64,000 nucleotides of DNA from positions 1 through 64,000 of the forward strand of contig FXAI01000015.1 in the NCBI GenBank assembly GCA_900177435.1, written 5' to 3'. Under the pieces are notes generated by a model, which did no database searches, was not told the DNA's origin, and saw only the letters and a program-made list of their open reading frames with translations. A program made the translations under genes and the position numbers. How positions within the stretch are numbered: position 1 is the stretch's first letter; the number at the start of each line of letters is the position of its first letter. This document shows, piece after piece, positions 55,047 to 63,935 of this stretch. This DNA is from Alteromonadaceae bacterium Bs31. Its GTDB lineage: Bacteria; Pseudomonadota; Gammaproteobacteria; Pseudomonadales; Cellvibrionaceae.

Positions 55047-55301
55047 GTGGCTGCATGCTGGTTTGTTTATGTTCTGCGCTGCTGTGACAATAGCCTGTAT
55101 ACCGGCGTGACCACAGATGTGCAGAGGCGCCTTCAGGAACATAACAGCACCAACAAAAGTGCTCGCTACACTCGCGCGCGCCAGCCAGTGAGCCTGGTGT
55201 ACCAGGAAGAGCAGGCAAATCGCTCTGCTGCGTGCAAACGCGAGGCACAAATCAAAGCCCTTACGCGTGCACAAAAGCTTGAATTGATTTCAGCCCTGTA
55301 A
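55047..55301 (+). CDS. GIY-YIG endonuclease-like protein (YhbQ family)
   Basis: This 84-residue domain has the GIY-YIG pattern FVYVLRCCDNSLYTGVT with conserved Arg (DVQRRLQEH) and Glu/Lys in ACKREAQIKAL. Such small proteins are predicted nucleases acting in DNA repair; the single-domain YhbQ group has no proven target. GTG start, with GAGGAAAACC upstream. It precedes rapA by 51 bp and may share its transcript. Confidence 0.88.
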   Translation: MAACWFVYVLRCCDNSLYTGVTTDVQRRLQEHNSTNKSARYTRARQPVSLVYQEEQANRSAACKREAQIKALTRAQKLELISAL

Positions 55302-55352
55302 CCATCTTCTAAAATCCGTACAATGGCGACCCCCAAATAGAGAGATCGAGCG

Positions 55353-57992
55353 ATGACAAGCGAGTTCGTTCCCGGCCAGCGCTGGGTAATAGATTCAGAG
55401 CCCGAGTTGGGCCTGGGCATTGTAACGGCCGTACAGGGCCGCACCATCACCCTGTTTTTTGAGCAGGCGGAAGCCGAGCGCAACTACGCCACCGCGCAAG
55501 CCCCTCTAACACGCATTCAGTTTGCCGTGGATGATGAAATCACGCTGGCTGACGGCTCTCGCACCATTGCCCGCGCTGTGCACGAGCAGGACGGCCTAGT
55601 CTTTTACCAAACAGATGATGGCATGGTTGCGGAAACCCAGCTGTCCTCAGAAATAAGCCTGCGCCAGCCACTGGTTGCACTCCTTACAGGCCAGCTCGAC
55701 GCGCCCAAATGGTTCTACTTCCGTCGCAAGCTCGATGGCGGTATCAGCCGCACCTGGCAATCCCGTCTTGGCGGCTTGCTCGGCGTACGCGCCAATCTTA
55801 TTCCTCATCAGCTCTACGTTGCGTGGATGGCCTGCGAGCGAGAGAAAGTTCGCGTGCTGTTGGCCGATGAAGTAGGGCTTGGCAAGACCATAGAAGCCGG
55901 CATGATTCTCAGTCGTCTGCTGAAGTTTGAGCGAGTGCAACGCACCCTCATCCTGGTACCAGACGCACTGCAAGTGCAATGGCTGGTGGAGCTGGTTCGT
56001 AAGTTCTCACTTACCCCCAGCCTATACAGTGGCGAAGAACACGACTTTATCAACGGTCAGGTTCACATCGTGCCACACTCGGCGCTAGCCGCTGAAAGTG
56101 AGCGCTTGCTAACTGCCGAATTCGAACTGACCATTGTCGACGAAGCCCATCACCTGCTCCCCGCTACACCCGAGTTCCAGTGCCTGGATATGCTGTCGCA
56201 GCTTTGCGACCACCTGGTATTACTTACCGCCACGCCAGAGCAGTTGGGAGAGCAAAGTCACTTTGCCCGCCTGCGCCTGCTGGACCCGGCCAAGTTCACC
56301 AGCCTGGATGAACTGCACAGCCAGGAACAACACTATCAGCAGCTCAACCAGCAAATTCGAGAGCTACCTGCAAGCCGGGACTGGCTGCTGAATCAATACA
56401 AACTGGATAGCAGCAACAGCGACGAGGAACTGGTAGATCAACTACTGGATGTACACGGCATGGGCCGCGTTATGTTCAGAAACGTGCGCTCGGCGATAAA
56501 GGGTTTTCCGCAACGAGTGGCCCATGCGCACCTGCTTGAAGACGACCACTGGGACACTAAATTTGAGTGGCTGGCTAATTGGATAAAACAGCAGGGCGAC
56601 GAAAAAATTCTGGTGATCTGCCACAGTATTGAACAAGTTAAAGACTGTGAAAGCTATTTATGGCAAAAACATGGCATCGATGCAGCACTGTTCCACGAAG
56701 AACAGAACCTCATTGATAGAGACAAGGCTGCCGCCTATTTCGCCGATAAAGATCAGGGCAGTCAATTATTAATCTGTTCTGAGATTGGCAGTGAAGGTCG
56801 CAACTTTCAATTCTCTTGTCATCTGGTTTGTATGGATCTGCCAGAGCACCCTGACTTACTGGAACAACGCATCGGACGTTTGGACCGCATCGGTCAAAAT
56901 CGCAACGTTAATATCCATATTCCCCAGGGCGAAAACGGCTATACGGCACAGCAATTTTTCTGGTTTCACCAGGTACTGCGCTGTATAGAAGAGCAAAACC
57001 CGGCAGCGGGGCAAGTGCATGATGAAATCTATCAGGGAGATAATGCGTTTTTCAGTGAAACAACCTTTACAGACGATTTTGTCGAACAGGCAAAGACAAA
57101 AGTAAACACACTGCAACTGATGATTCAGGAGGGCCGCGACGCCCTGCTCGAAATGAACAGCTGCCGTCAGCCCTTTGCTGATGAACTCACCGATAAAATC
57201 AGCCTGTTTGAAAAAGAGTCCCCGTTCGAATTAGTAGAGACCGCCAGCGACCTGCTTAATTTCCACTTTGAGGGCAGCCATCAGGGTACTTACAGCCTTA
57301 TTCCTTCAGACAAAATGCTGATCCCCGCTCTGCCGGGCATTCCTCCGGAAGGCAGCGAAGTGACCTTTTCGCGAGACATCGCCAACCACCGCGAGGACCT
57401 GATTTTTCTCACCTGGGATTCACCCTTTATTAGCGGCCTGTGGGAAATGATCCACCACTCCAGCCTGGGTGTAGCCTCAGTTGCCACATTACCCAATCGA
57501 CAGCTTCCCGCCGGGCACTGCCTGCTGGAAGTGTGTTTTGATTTGAGTGTGCAATCGCCACTATCGGCGCAGTGTTTACCCTTTCTTTCCGAGCACTCGG
57601 TGCGCGCCTTGGTGTTGGATATCAGTGATAAAAACCTCGCGCCACTGCTTTCCGAGCAAGCCTTACAAGATAATATTCAAGCGGTAAAAAAACACCTTGC
57701 ACGAGAGGTTGTTAATTCGCGTAAAGATGAAATCAGACTGTGGTTCAAGAAAGCCGAAGCCTTTGCCGAACAGGAAAGCAAAAAACTCAGAAAACAGGCC
57801 GCCGAGCACGCACGACATTTCTATGAAGTGGAAACTGAGCGTCTCATAAGCTTGGCTGCCGCCATAGGCAATGAGGCGGACAAAAGCGAACTCCAGCGCA
57901 TTCAGGAGCGCAGCGAGGCCATTGTAGAGGCCTTGAATTCAAGCACCCTGCTACAGCTTTCCGCCGTCAGGCTAATGGTCATTACCGATTAA
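55353..57992 (+). CDS. rapA: RNA polymerase-associated ATPase RapA
   Basis: This 879-residue Swi2/Snf2-type ATPase binds RNA polymerase and releases stalled enzyme for recycling. It has an N-terminal Tudor-like region (GQRWVIDSEPELGLGIVTAV), Walker A DEVGLGKTIEAG, DEAHH box (TIVDEAHHLLP), TATPEQLG, and the helicase C-part (CSEIGSEGRNFQF; LLEQRIGRLDRIGQ), then a long C-terminal region. E. coli RapA is 968 residues; the loss is mainly in the linker between the two ATPase lobes. All catalytic motifs remain. Start ATG with AGAGAGATCGAG upstream. Confidence 0.95.
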   Translation: MTSEFVPGQRWVIDSEPELGLGIVTAVQGRTITLFFEQAEAERNYATAQAPLTRIQFAVDDEITLADGSRTIARAVHEQDGLVFYQTDDGMVAETQLSSEISLRQPLVALLTGQLDAPKWFYFRRKLDGGISRTWQSRLGGLLGVRANLIPHQLYVAWMACEREKVRVLLADEVGLGKTIEAGMILSRLLKFERVQRTLILVPDALQVQWLVELVRKFSLTPSLYSGEEHDFINGQVHIVPHSALAAESERLLTAEFELTIVDEAHHLLPATPEFQCLDMLSQLCDHLVLLTATPEQLGEQSHFARLRLLDPAKFTSLDELHSQEQHYQQLNQQIRELPASRDWLLNQYKLDSSNSDEELVDQLLDVHGMGRVMFRNVRSAIKGFPQRVAHAHLLEDDHWDTKFEWLANWIKQQGDEKILVICHSIEQVKDCESYLWQKHGIDAALFHEEQNLIDRDKAAAYFADKDQGSQLLICSEIGSEGRNFQFSCHLVCMDLPEHPDLLEQRIGRLDRIGQNRNVNIHIPQGENGYTAQQFFWFHQVLRCIEEQNPAAGQVHDEIYQGDNAFFSETTFTDDFVEQAKTKVNTLQLMIQEGRDALLEMNSCRQPFADELTDKISLFEKESPFELVETASDLLNFHFEGSHQGTYSLIPSDKMLIPALPGIPPEGSEVTFSRDIANHREDLIFLTWDSPFISGLWEMIHHSSLGVASVATLPNRQLPAGHCLLEVCFDLSVQSPLSAQCLPFLSEHSVRALVLDISDKNLAPLLSEQALQDNIQAVKKHLAREVVNSRKDEIRLWFKKAEAFAEQESKKLRKQAAEHARHFYEVETERLISLAAAIGNEADKSELQRIQERSEAIVEALNSSTLLQLSAVRLMVITD

Positions 57993-58380
57993 CCTCAATC
58001 TCGGCGCATGCTATTAACCCGGCAACACAAAATGCTGTTGGGTTAATAGCATGCGCCGAGATCAGGTTCACAAAGGGAACAAATAAGGCTAAAAAAGCAT
58101 CGGTCCAACAGGATTTTCATGCTTTTTTCTCATTGTGGTTACAAGGTACGGCAGGTACTTTGCTGTAACAGATTACAGAGTGCCAAACAGAATAATAAAG
58201 ATTGCAAAGGAACCCCCGATTAAGCGCGCTTAGCCTTATTGCCAGATTCCCCATTGCAGCTTTCCTTCCTCTGAATCAAGTAAACGCTCCTTCGTCCGCG
58301 CTGCAAGCTGTATCAAGCCAGCATAGATCACTTAACAATAAAGAATTCGCTCAGCACCATTACAATCAGGAGAGAGAATA
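57993..58380. other. 388-bp gap after rapA with a perfect inverted repeat; mannanase promoter region
   Basis: The first 70 bp hold the long hairpin listed separately. The rest (58063-58380) carries no gene and must hold the mannanase promoter; no catabolite-control site was recognised by eye. The mannanase has AGGAGAGAG six bases before its ATG. Confidence 0.5.
57998..58062. repeat. Perfect 23-bp inverted repeat hairpin after rapA
   Basis: The left arm 57998-58020 (ATCTCGGCGCATGCTATTAA, then CCC) is the exact reverse complement of the right arm 58040-58062, loop 19 nt. The loop itself can pair CAACA with TGTTG. Short matching ends (AACCT and AGGTT) extend the symmetry. There is no T-run, so it is not a classical terminator. 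It starts six bases after the rapA stop codon. Confidence 0.9.
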
Positions 58381-60114
58381 ATGACTACACACTCAACTAA
58401 GCAGATATTTAGTCGCATCGCTAAATCTGCAGGCCTGGCAGCCGCCGCGCTGGTCATGGCGGGCTCAGCTTGGGCGGGCTTTTCTGTTTCCGGCACCCAG
58501 CTACTGGATGCAAATGGTAATAACTTTATTATTCGTGGCGTAAATCACCCCCATACCTGGTACACCCAACAAACCGGCGCATTTGCAGATATCGCCGCCA
58601 CCGGCTCAAATGCGGTGCGGGTAGTTCTGAGTAATGGCCACCGCTGGAATCGCAACAGCGCAAGCGATGTAGCGAACGTAATCACGCTCTGTAAAAACAA
58701 TAAATTAATCTGCGTACTGGAAGTACACGATGCCACCGGCGGAGGCGAGGAAGGTGCCGCTGACAGTATCGCCAACGTCGCCAATTACTGGGTAGACATT
58801 GCAAGCGTACTTAAGGGCCAGGAAGACTTCGTTATTATCAACATCGCCAACGAGCCCATCGGCAATAGCCAGACCGACGAAAAGTGGACTAACGAACATC
58901 GCGATGCCATTCAAACCCTGCGAAACGCCGGCCTCACTCACACCTTGCTGATTGACGCCTCCAACTGGGGCCAGGATTGGCAGGAAGTCATGCTCAAGCA
59001 CGCCTCACAAGTTGCCGCTGCCGACAGCCTCAGCAACACCATGTTCAGTGTTCACATGTATCAGGTTTACCAGAATCGCAATACCATCGAAAACTATGTT
59101 TCAAGTTTTCTGAGCACACATAACCTGCCGCTTATTATTGGCGAGTTTGGCGCAGACCATCAGGGCGAATTTGTTGATGCCGAATCCATTCTTGCCGTCG
59201 CCGAACAATATGGTATTGGCTACATGGGTTGGAGCTGGTCCGGTAATGGCGGTTGCTGCACCTCACTGGATATGGTGAATAATTTTAACGCCAACGATCT
59301 CACCAGCTGGGGCGATCGCCTGATCAACGGCGCGAACGGCATACGAGAAACTTCAGAGCCCGCCTCCGTGTTCGGCGCTGCCAGCACCAGCAGCTCTTCA
59401 TCTTCCAGCACCAGTACCTCATCTACCAGCTCTTCCAGCAGCTCTTCTTCCAGCTCCAGTTCCTCTGGCGGAGGTGTTTGTGTGGAAATGTGTAAGTGGT
59501 ACAACGACGACCCTCGGCCGCTGTGTGAGAATCAGGATAACGGCTGGGGCTATGAAAACAATCAAAGCTGTATCGGTCGTACTACCTGTAGCAACCAGAA
59601 TAACGGTAATGGTGGAATCATAGATGTTTGCAGCGGCTCGTCTTCAAGTAGCTCAAGCAGCAGCTCCAGCTCTTCCTCCAGCAGCTCTTCCTCCAGCAGT
59701 TCGTCTTCCAGTTCCAGCAGTTCGAGCTCGTCTACCAGTTCATCAAGCAGCAGCTCGAGTTCCTCATCCAGCTCTGGCGGCTCCAGCTCCTCCAGCTCAA
59801 GCTCATCATCGTCCAGCAGCAGTTCTAGCTCCTCCTCCAGCAGCTCAGGCGGCGACACGGGTGAGGTGGTAGCAGATATACTGATTAACAACGACTGGGG
59901 CGGCGGCTACTGTGCCAGCGTGGTTGTTGAAAACACCGGCAGCAGCGTCGTAAGCTGGGATGTAGCCATTGCTATCGAAGGGCAGGTCTCCAGCCTTTGG
60001 AACGCCAAATGGAGCCAGAGTGGCTCTACCCTCTTGCTGCAGGGGGTCGCCTGGAATGCCACGCTTCAACCAGGCGAAATGAACAGCTCCGCCGGCTTTT
60101 GCGCTAATCGTTAA
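58381..60114 (+). CDS. Secreted GH5 (subfamily 8-like) beta-mannanase with CBM10 and CBM2
   Basis: This 577-residue enzyme has a signal peptide cut after AWA (residue 32). The GH5 domain (about 33-335) reads like subfamily 8 endo-1,4-beta-mannanases (GVNHPHTWY, VRVVLSNGHRW, GWSWSGNGG). The acid/base is Glu158 in NIANEP and the nucleophile Glu255 in IGEFG. A Ser/Thr linker (about 338-361) leads to a CBM10 (about 363-417; CVEMCKWYND, NGWGYENNQSC). A polyserine linker of about 70 residues (420-491) follows, then a short CBM2-like cellulose-binding module (GYCASVVVENTGSSVVSWDV, WNATLQPGEM) to the end. It cuts mannan while held on cellulose. AGGAGAGAG precedes the ATG; a terminator follows. Confidence 0.93.
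   Translation: MTTHSTKQIFSRIAKSAGLAAAALVMAGSAWAGFSVSGTQLLDANGNNFIIRGVNHPHTWYTQQTGAFADIAATGSNAVRVVLSNGHRWNRNSASDVANVITLCKNNKLICVLEVHDATGGGEEGAADSIANVANYWVDIASVLKGQEDFVIINIANEPIGNSQTDEKWTNEHRDAIQTLRNAGLTHTLLIDASNWGQDWQEVMLKHASQVAAADSLSNTMFSVHMYQVYQNRNTIENYVSSFLSTHNLPLIIGEFGADHQGEFVDAESILAVAEQYGIGYMGWSWSGNGGCCTSLDMVNNFNANDLTSWGDRLINGANGIRETSEPASVFGAASTSSSSSSSTSTSSTSSSSSSSSSSSSSGGGVCVEMCKWYNDDPRPLCENQDNGWGYENNQSCIGRTTCSNQNNGNGGIIDVCSGSSSSSSSSSSSSSSSSSSSSSSSSSSSSSSSSTSSSSSSSSSSSSSGGSSSSSSSSSSSSSSSSSSSSSSGGDTGEVVADILINNDWGGGYCASVVVENTGSSVVSWDVAIAIEGQVSSLWNAKWSQSGSTLLLQGVAWNATLQPGEMNSSAGFCANR
59640..59853 (+). repeat. Polyserine-encoding tract in the mannanase
   Basis: About 70 codons, almost all serine (AGC, AGT, TCT, TCC, TCA, TCG mixed), with a few Thr and Gly, so the DNA is not a simple microsatellite although the protein is homopolymeric. 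A shorter tract lies at 59389-59463. Such linkers are typical of Cellvibrio and Saccharophagus enzymes. Confidence 0.9.
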
Positions 60115-60132
60115 GGATTTCACCTCACGTCT

Positions 60133-60159
60133 AAAGGCCAGCCTTCGCTGGCCTTTTTT
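60133..60159. terminator. Terminator between the mannanase and the Kazal-like gene
   Basis: AAAGGCCAGC (60133-60142) pairs with GCTGGCCTTT (60147-60156), loop CTTC, then TTT. It lies between convergent genes and probably ends both. Confidence 0.9.
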
Positions 60160-60160
60160 A

Positions 60161-60430
60161 TTACTTACATTCCCCCGGCAGGTAACTAACAACACTGCTG
60201 TTTCCACAAGCACTGCAATCGCTCGCCTCCGTAGTTTGAGTGCCGTCCTCACGCGTAGCACACACGGGGTCATAAATCATGGTACAAATTTGCGGTCGCG
60301 GCTCGGTACATAGTTGCGGTTCAATCGGCCGAGGGGTCGGCGCTACTTCAACATTTTGCTGCTCTGGGGTACCCTCGCAGGCCCAGAGAAAAATAGATAA
60401 GCAAACATAGACGAATACTTTCGCTTTCAT
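60161..60430 (-). CDS. Kazal-like lipoprotein
   Basis: This 89-residue lipoprotein has a lipobox (IFLWAC, Cys18) and a Cys-rich region resembling a Kazal serine-protease-inhibitor domain: C...C...YDPVCA...C-x2-C (SDCSACGNSS)...GEC. ATG 60430 has AAGGAG six bases upstream; a TTG two codons earlier overlaps this site and is not used. Placed on the outer membrane, it could protect the surface from proteases, by analogy. It converges with the mannanase gene. Confidence 0.78.
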   Translation of the reverse strand: MKAKVFVYVCLSIFLWACEGTPEQQNVEVAPTPRPIEPQLCTEPRPQICTMIYDPVCATREDGTQTTEASDCSACGNSSVVSYLPGECK

Positions 60431-60465
60431 TATCAACTCCTTGGATAGGTGAATAGGCTAGTGTC

Positions 60466-61623
60466 ATGATAAAAATCGGCTCCACTTTTGAAGGTGCAGT
60501 AAAAGACCTTTCCAGCGATGGCCGAGGTGTCATTTCTCATCCCACCGGGCGCACTTTTTTTGTTCCCGGTGTGTGGTTGCACGAACGTGGCACCTTCCGG
60601 GTTACCGGCCTCAAGGGAAGAATCGGCTTTGCAGAAATCCTGGAGCTCTCGCAAGACAGCTTGCACGATGCACGCGGCCAGGCCCAGTGCCAGCACCATG
60701 GCTATAGCGAGCAACATTGCGGCGGATGCCCCTGGCAATTTATCGCTTATGAGCAACAACTGGAAGCCAAACAGGCGCGAGTACACTTGGCCATGTCCCG
60801 TTTGGGCGTCGAGCCCGCGCTACAAAACATTGTGCCAGCCACACAGCCTATGGCCTATCGAAATCGTGCTCAATTTAAAACGGACGGTAAAAAAATAGGC
60901 TACCTTGCAGCAAAATCCAATACATTGGTCGACATAAAAAGCTGCCCGGTATTATCAACCATTAATCAAAAAACCTTTGCAGCACTCAGACAGCAATTAC
61001 CTCAAAGTGCCTGGAAACCCGTAAAACGTAAACCGTGGACAAGCCTTGATATCGACGAAAGTGTAAGTGCAGAACACCCCAGCATCAACGCCCGCTTGCC
61101 TTTTCAGCAGGCCAACGTCGATCAAAACGAATTTATGCGCAAATGGTTGGCGGAAATTCTGAGTACCAGCACTGCGCAAAGCGCGGTAGAACTTTTCTGC
61201 GGTTCGGGCAATTTAACTGAAGTTCTCGCGGCCTCTAAGCTTGCAAACATTCTAGCGGTAGAAGCGGTAGACAGCGCATTGGACCAACTAAAGGCAAAAA
61301 AACTGCCCGGGGTAGAAAGCCAAAAATGCAATCTATTTAGTGACAGGGAATTTGAAAAAATGGCTGTTCAAATTAAAAAAGCAGAACTCCTGCTGTTAGA
61401 CCCCCCTCGGGACGGTCTATGCATCAGGGCACCGTTGTTTAGTAAGAAATCTGTCTTGCAAGAAGTGATTTATATCTCTTGTGATCTGGCCACCTTCAGC
61501 CGAGACTTGCGAGATTTTCTCGATAATGGATTTGAAGCTTTGGAAATACAGCCACTGGATATGTTTCCACAAACGCCTCATGTGGAAATTTTGGCCCACC
61601 TGAAAAAAAGTAAGCGCGGATAA
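60466..61623 (+). CDS. TrmA/RumA-family 23S rRNA (uracil-C5)-methyltransferase
   Basis: This 385-residue SAM-dependent methyltransferase has an N-terminal TRAM-like RNA-binding region (VKDLSSDGRGVISHPTGRTF), an iron-sulfur cluster motif (HCGGCPWQ, with further Cys upstream and downstream), the SAM motif AVELFCGSGNLTEVLA, motif LLLDPPRDG, and the catalytic Cys in YISCDLATFSRDL. TRAM presence favours the RlmD (U1939) type over RlmC, but it is shorter than E. coli RlmD (433), so the exact target base is not certain. It is divergent from the Kazal-like gene. Confidence 0.88.
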   Translation: MIKIGSTFEGAVKDLSSDGRGVISHPTGRTFFVPGVWLHERGTFRVTGLKGRIGFAEILELSQDSLHDARGQAQCQHHGYSEQHCGGCPWQFIAYEQQLEAKQARVHLAMSRLGVEPALQNIVPATQPMAYRNRAQFKTDGKKIGYLAAKSNTLVDIKSCPVLSTINQKTFAALRQQLPQSAWKPVKRKPWTSLDIDESVSAEHPSINARLPFQQANVDQNEFMRKWLAEILSTSTAQSAVELFCGSGNLTEVLAASKLANILAVEAVDSALDQLKAKKLPGVESQKCNLFSDREFEKMAVQIKKAELLLLDPPRDGLCIRAPLFSKKSVLQEVIYISCDLATFSRDLRDFLDNGFEALEIQPLDMFPQTPHVEILAHLKKSKRG

Positions 61624-61662
61624 TAAGCACGCATAAATAATTTCTTTGGCCAGGCCAGCGCT

Positions 61663-61699
61663 GAATAATGTGCTGCCCTAGAATAATGTGCAGCCCTAA
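61663..61699. repeat. Short 16-bp direct repeat
   Basis: GAATAATGTGCTGCCCTA is followed at once by GAATAATGTGCAGCCCTA, differing at one base, between the rRNA methyltransferase and the membrane-protein gene. It probably arose by slippage. Confidence 0.6.
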
Positions 61700-62247
61700 T
61701 AGTACCCCAGCTTGCGCGAGATGCTTTCTCTGGCCATGGACAAGGCATTGCGCATTCGGGCATCCGGTACATCTGCATTACCAAACACCGACTGGTGCAT
61801 ACGATTAAAACGCACATAGCTCTCTATACGGTTTTCGTTCGCTATAGCCTCTCCGTACAGAATGGCTACCCAATCGTTAAAACAGTGGATGTAGCTTTCT
61901 GCAGACATATGCAAGTAGCGAGAGAAGGCATTGTGAACCCCTTGCAGGTTCCTTTCACCGGGGCCTTTTAGCTTACCCGGTTTAAAATAGGCCTGTATAT
62001 AACTGTAGGGAAACACAATCATCAACATGAGTGCGCGCAAAAGCCAAAACACTACCAGCAAAGGCAGCACAAGCAACATCACAACAATATAGATGAATTT
62101 AAAAACACTGGCACCAGAGTGAAACAAACCCACAAAGGGGAAGATAGGCAGCAGAGAACGAAGTAATGCCTGGCGCAGATCCCGACGCTGCCACCTCATG
62201 GCAACTTCAAAACACCGCATTTCATTGTCACTCATAGCTACCGGCAT
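61696..62247 (-). CDS. Inner-membrane protein of unknown function
   Basis: This 183-residue protein has a cytoplasmic N-terminus (SDNEMRCFEVAMRWQRRDL), two closely spaced hydrophobic segments at about 35-85 (KFIYIVVMLLVLPLLVVFWL), and a soluble C-terminal half (YLHMSAESYIHCFNDW; IESYVRFNRMHQSVFG). No known motif is seen. ATG at 62247 or, four codons on, at 62235. Its neighbours, an rRNA methyltransferase and ferrochelatase, give no context. Confidence 0.65.
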   Translation of the reverse strand: MPVAMSDNEMRCFEVAMRWQRRDLRQALLRSLLPIFPFVGLFHSGASVFKFIYIVVMLLVLPLLVVFWLLRALMLMIVFPYSYIQAYFKPGKLKGPGERNLQGVHNAFSRYLHMSAESYIHCFNDWVAILYGEAIANENRIESYVRFNRMHQSVFGNADVPDARMRNALSMARESISRKLGYY

Positions 62248-62434
62248 GAAGACTTACTTATCCCTGAATTTCTCTCGATTAAAGAATCGTGCTTGTCGGT
62301 TATTGCTCAGACTACAACACAACCAAAACCCTTATGATGAACCTTTACGTTCATGCGGGAGCTTCCGCTATGAGCTTAACAACTCGGCTTACCGCGTGAA
62401 CAGTATATCGAAGTATAGCTTCTGCTTGTTGGCG
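62248..62434. other. Intergenic, nothing supported
   Basis: 187 bp between the membrane protein and ferrochelatase, both on minus. It probably holds the promoter of the former. A plus-strand frame crosses it but is Leu/Cys-rich without a start signal and overlaps two genes. Confidence 0.4.
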
Positions 62435-63529
62435 CTAAATTTGATTGTGTTCACACCGTGCGGCACGCTTTGCTCGCTGCTGCAGCTGATCACCTGTTTC
62501 GTCAGCGGCCTCCATCCAGCCTTGAATGTTCTCCTGCACAAGCGCATCTAACAACTGAATATGCTCTTTGCCAGCATTGAGGGCGGGAATATACTCATAA
62601 CGCTGCCCTCCCTGCTGGAGGAAATAGTCTCGGTTTTCGACAGCAATCTCTTCAATAGTTTCCAGGCAATCCGAAGAGAAGCCGGGGCAAATCACCTGCA
62701 CGGATTTTACACCCTGCTCCGGTAAAGCCTTCAGTGTTTCGTCTGTGTAGGGTTGCAACCAGGGCTCTCTCCCAAAGCGAGACTGAAAGCTTGTTAAATA
62801 TTCACTTTCATCAAGTTGAAGCTGCTCCGCCACCAAACGCGTGGTTTTCAGACACTGGCAGTGATAGGGGTCGCCCTGATGGAGATAGCGCTGGGGCAAA
62901 CCATGGTAAGAGAATACCAGCTTGTCTGCTCTACCGTGTTCTGCCCAGAAGGCGTGAATACTGCTAACCAGAGCTTGAATGTACTGCGCATGTTGAAAAT
63001 ACTGGTTAACAAAGCGCAGCTCCGGCAACCAGCGACGTTGCCTGAAATCCTCCGCTAGCGCATCAAAGGTAGACGCAGTAGTGGACGCAGAGTACTGAGG
63101 GTAGAGCGGCAGCACCACTAGCTTGCGCACGCCCTGGTCCATCATCTGCTGTAAAACATCGCCAATGGCGGGTGAACCATATCGCATCGCCCAGCTCACC
63201 ATCACCTTGTCCCCATAACGCTGTTGCAACTGCTCCCGCAAGGCGCGCGCCTGATTTCTAGTGTGTACGGCAAGAGGGGAACCCTGCTCAGACCATACAC
63301 TGGCGTAAGCTTTTGCGGACCTAGCAGGGCGCACATTGAGAATGATGCCGTTAAGAATTAACCACCAAAGTAAGCGGGGTACCTCCACCACACGAGGGTC
63401 GGAGAGAAATTGTTTGAGGTAGGGGCGCAGCGCCCCGGCAGTGGGTGCGGCCGGTGTGCCCAAGTTAGTGAGTAGGACACCTACGCGCGAAGACTGTGAA
63501 TGTTCAAATACCTGCCCGTTAAAAGCCAC
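62435..63529 (-). CDS. hemH: Ferrochelatase
   Basis: This 364-residue enzyme inserts Fe2+ into protoporphyrin IX, the last step of heme synthesis. Family sequences are present: GVLLTNLGTPAAPT, the catalytic His in SYHGLPQRY, and SFQSRFGREPWLQPYTDETL, with PGFSSDCLETIEEI near the end. The signature YHGLP matches HemH. Most bacterial enzymes are 310-360 residues. Heme demand is high here, given the bd oxidase and five CXXCH motifs encoded elsewhere in the window. It stands alone on minus. Confidence 0.95.
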   Translation of the reverse strand: MAFNGQVFEHSQSSRVGVLLTNLGTPAAPTAGALRPYLKQFLSDPRVVEVPRLLWWLILNGIILNVRPARSAKAYASVWSEQGSPLAVHTRNQARALREQLQQRYGDKVMVSWAMRYGSPAIGDVLQQMMDQGVRKLVVLPLYPQYSASTTASTFDALAEDFRQRRWLPELRFVNQYFQHAQYIQALVSSIHAFWAEHGRADKLVFSYHGLPQRYLHQGDPYHCQCLKTTRLVAEQLQLDESEYLTSFQSRFGREPWLQPYTDETLKALPEQGVKSVQVICPGFSSDCLETIEEIAVENRDYFLQQGGQRYEYIPALNAGKEHIQLLDALVQENIQGWMEAADETGDQLQQRAKRAARCEHNQI

Positions 63530-63655
63530 GTGTAATTTACCTGTATTGAGAATATGGCAAGTATATACGAGAGCTTTATTGCTTTGGGCTAAATAGGCTA
63601 GCAGCGCTTTTTATGGGTCGCGTTTAATAAACACGGAAAGAGAAGCAAAAACGCA

Positions 63656-63688
63656 AAACGCCGAGCTGGTTTCCCTGGCTCGGCGTTT
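63656..63688 (-). terminator. Terminator of the 72-residue gene
   Basis: AAACGCCGAGC (63656-63666) pairs with GCTCGGCGTTT (63678-63688), loop of 11 nt; read on minus it is followed by TGCGTTTTTGC. It lies 28 bp after the stop codon. Confidence 0.85.
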
Positions 63689-63716
63689 AACTCACTGATA
63701 ATGAAGAGGCTCAGGC

Positions 63717-63935
63717 TTACTCTGCGCCTTTCTCACCCTCTGCAGCTGCTTCTTCTGCAGGGGCTTCTTCAGGTTCAGCTGGCTTTGGTTCTGGTTTTTT
63801 TCTCAGGCCTTCAGCCTCAAGAATTGCAATTTTTGCTTCGCCATTAATCCACTGCCTTTTTTTACCACGCACGGCATAACGCTCATCATTACGCTGGAAA
63901 ATGGTGTACTCGGCAGTACTTTTTACTTCTTTCAT
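63717..63935 (-). CDS. Small protein with Ala/Glu/Pro-rich tail, unknown function
   Basis: This 72-residue protein has an N-terminal structured part (YTIFQRNDERYAVRGKKRQW, then INGEAKIAILEAEGL) and a disordered tail (PEPKPAEPEEAPAEEAAAEG). There is no signal peptide. Several gammaproteobacteria encode similar small proteins, from memory. AGGAAAGG lies six bases before the ATG, a strong ribosome-binding site, and a good terminator follows, so it is a real monocistronic gene. Function is unknown. Confidence 0.75.
   Translation of the reverse strand: MKEVKSTAEYTIFQRNDERYAVRGKKRQWINGEAKIAILEAEGLRKKPEPKPAEPEEAPAEEAAAEGEKGAE

Noticed and set aside
59562-59891. Glu/Leu-rich minus-strand frame
   Set aside because: It is the antisense of the polyserine linker; serine codons read backwards give Glu and Leu runs.
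62198-62551. Plus-strand frame of 117 residues
   Set aside because: It overlaps two well-supported minus genes and shows no ribosome-binding site or family motif.
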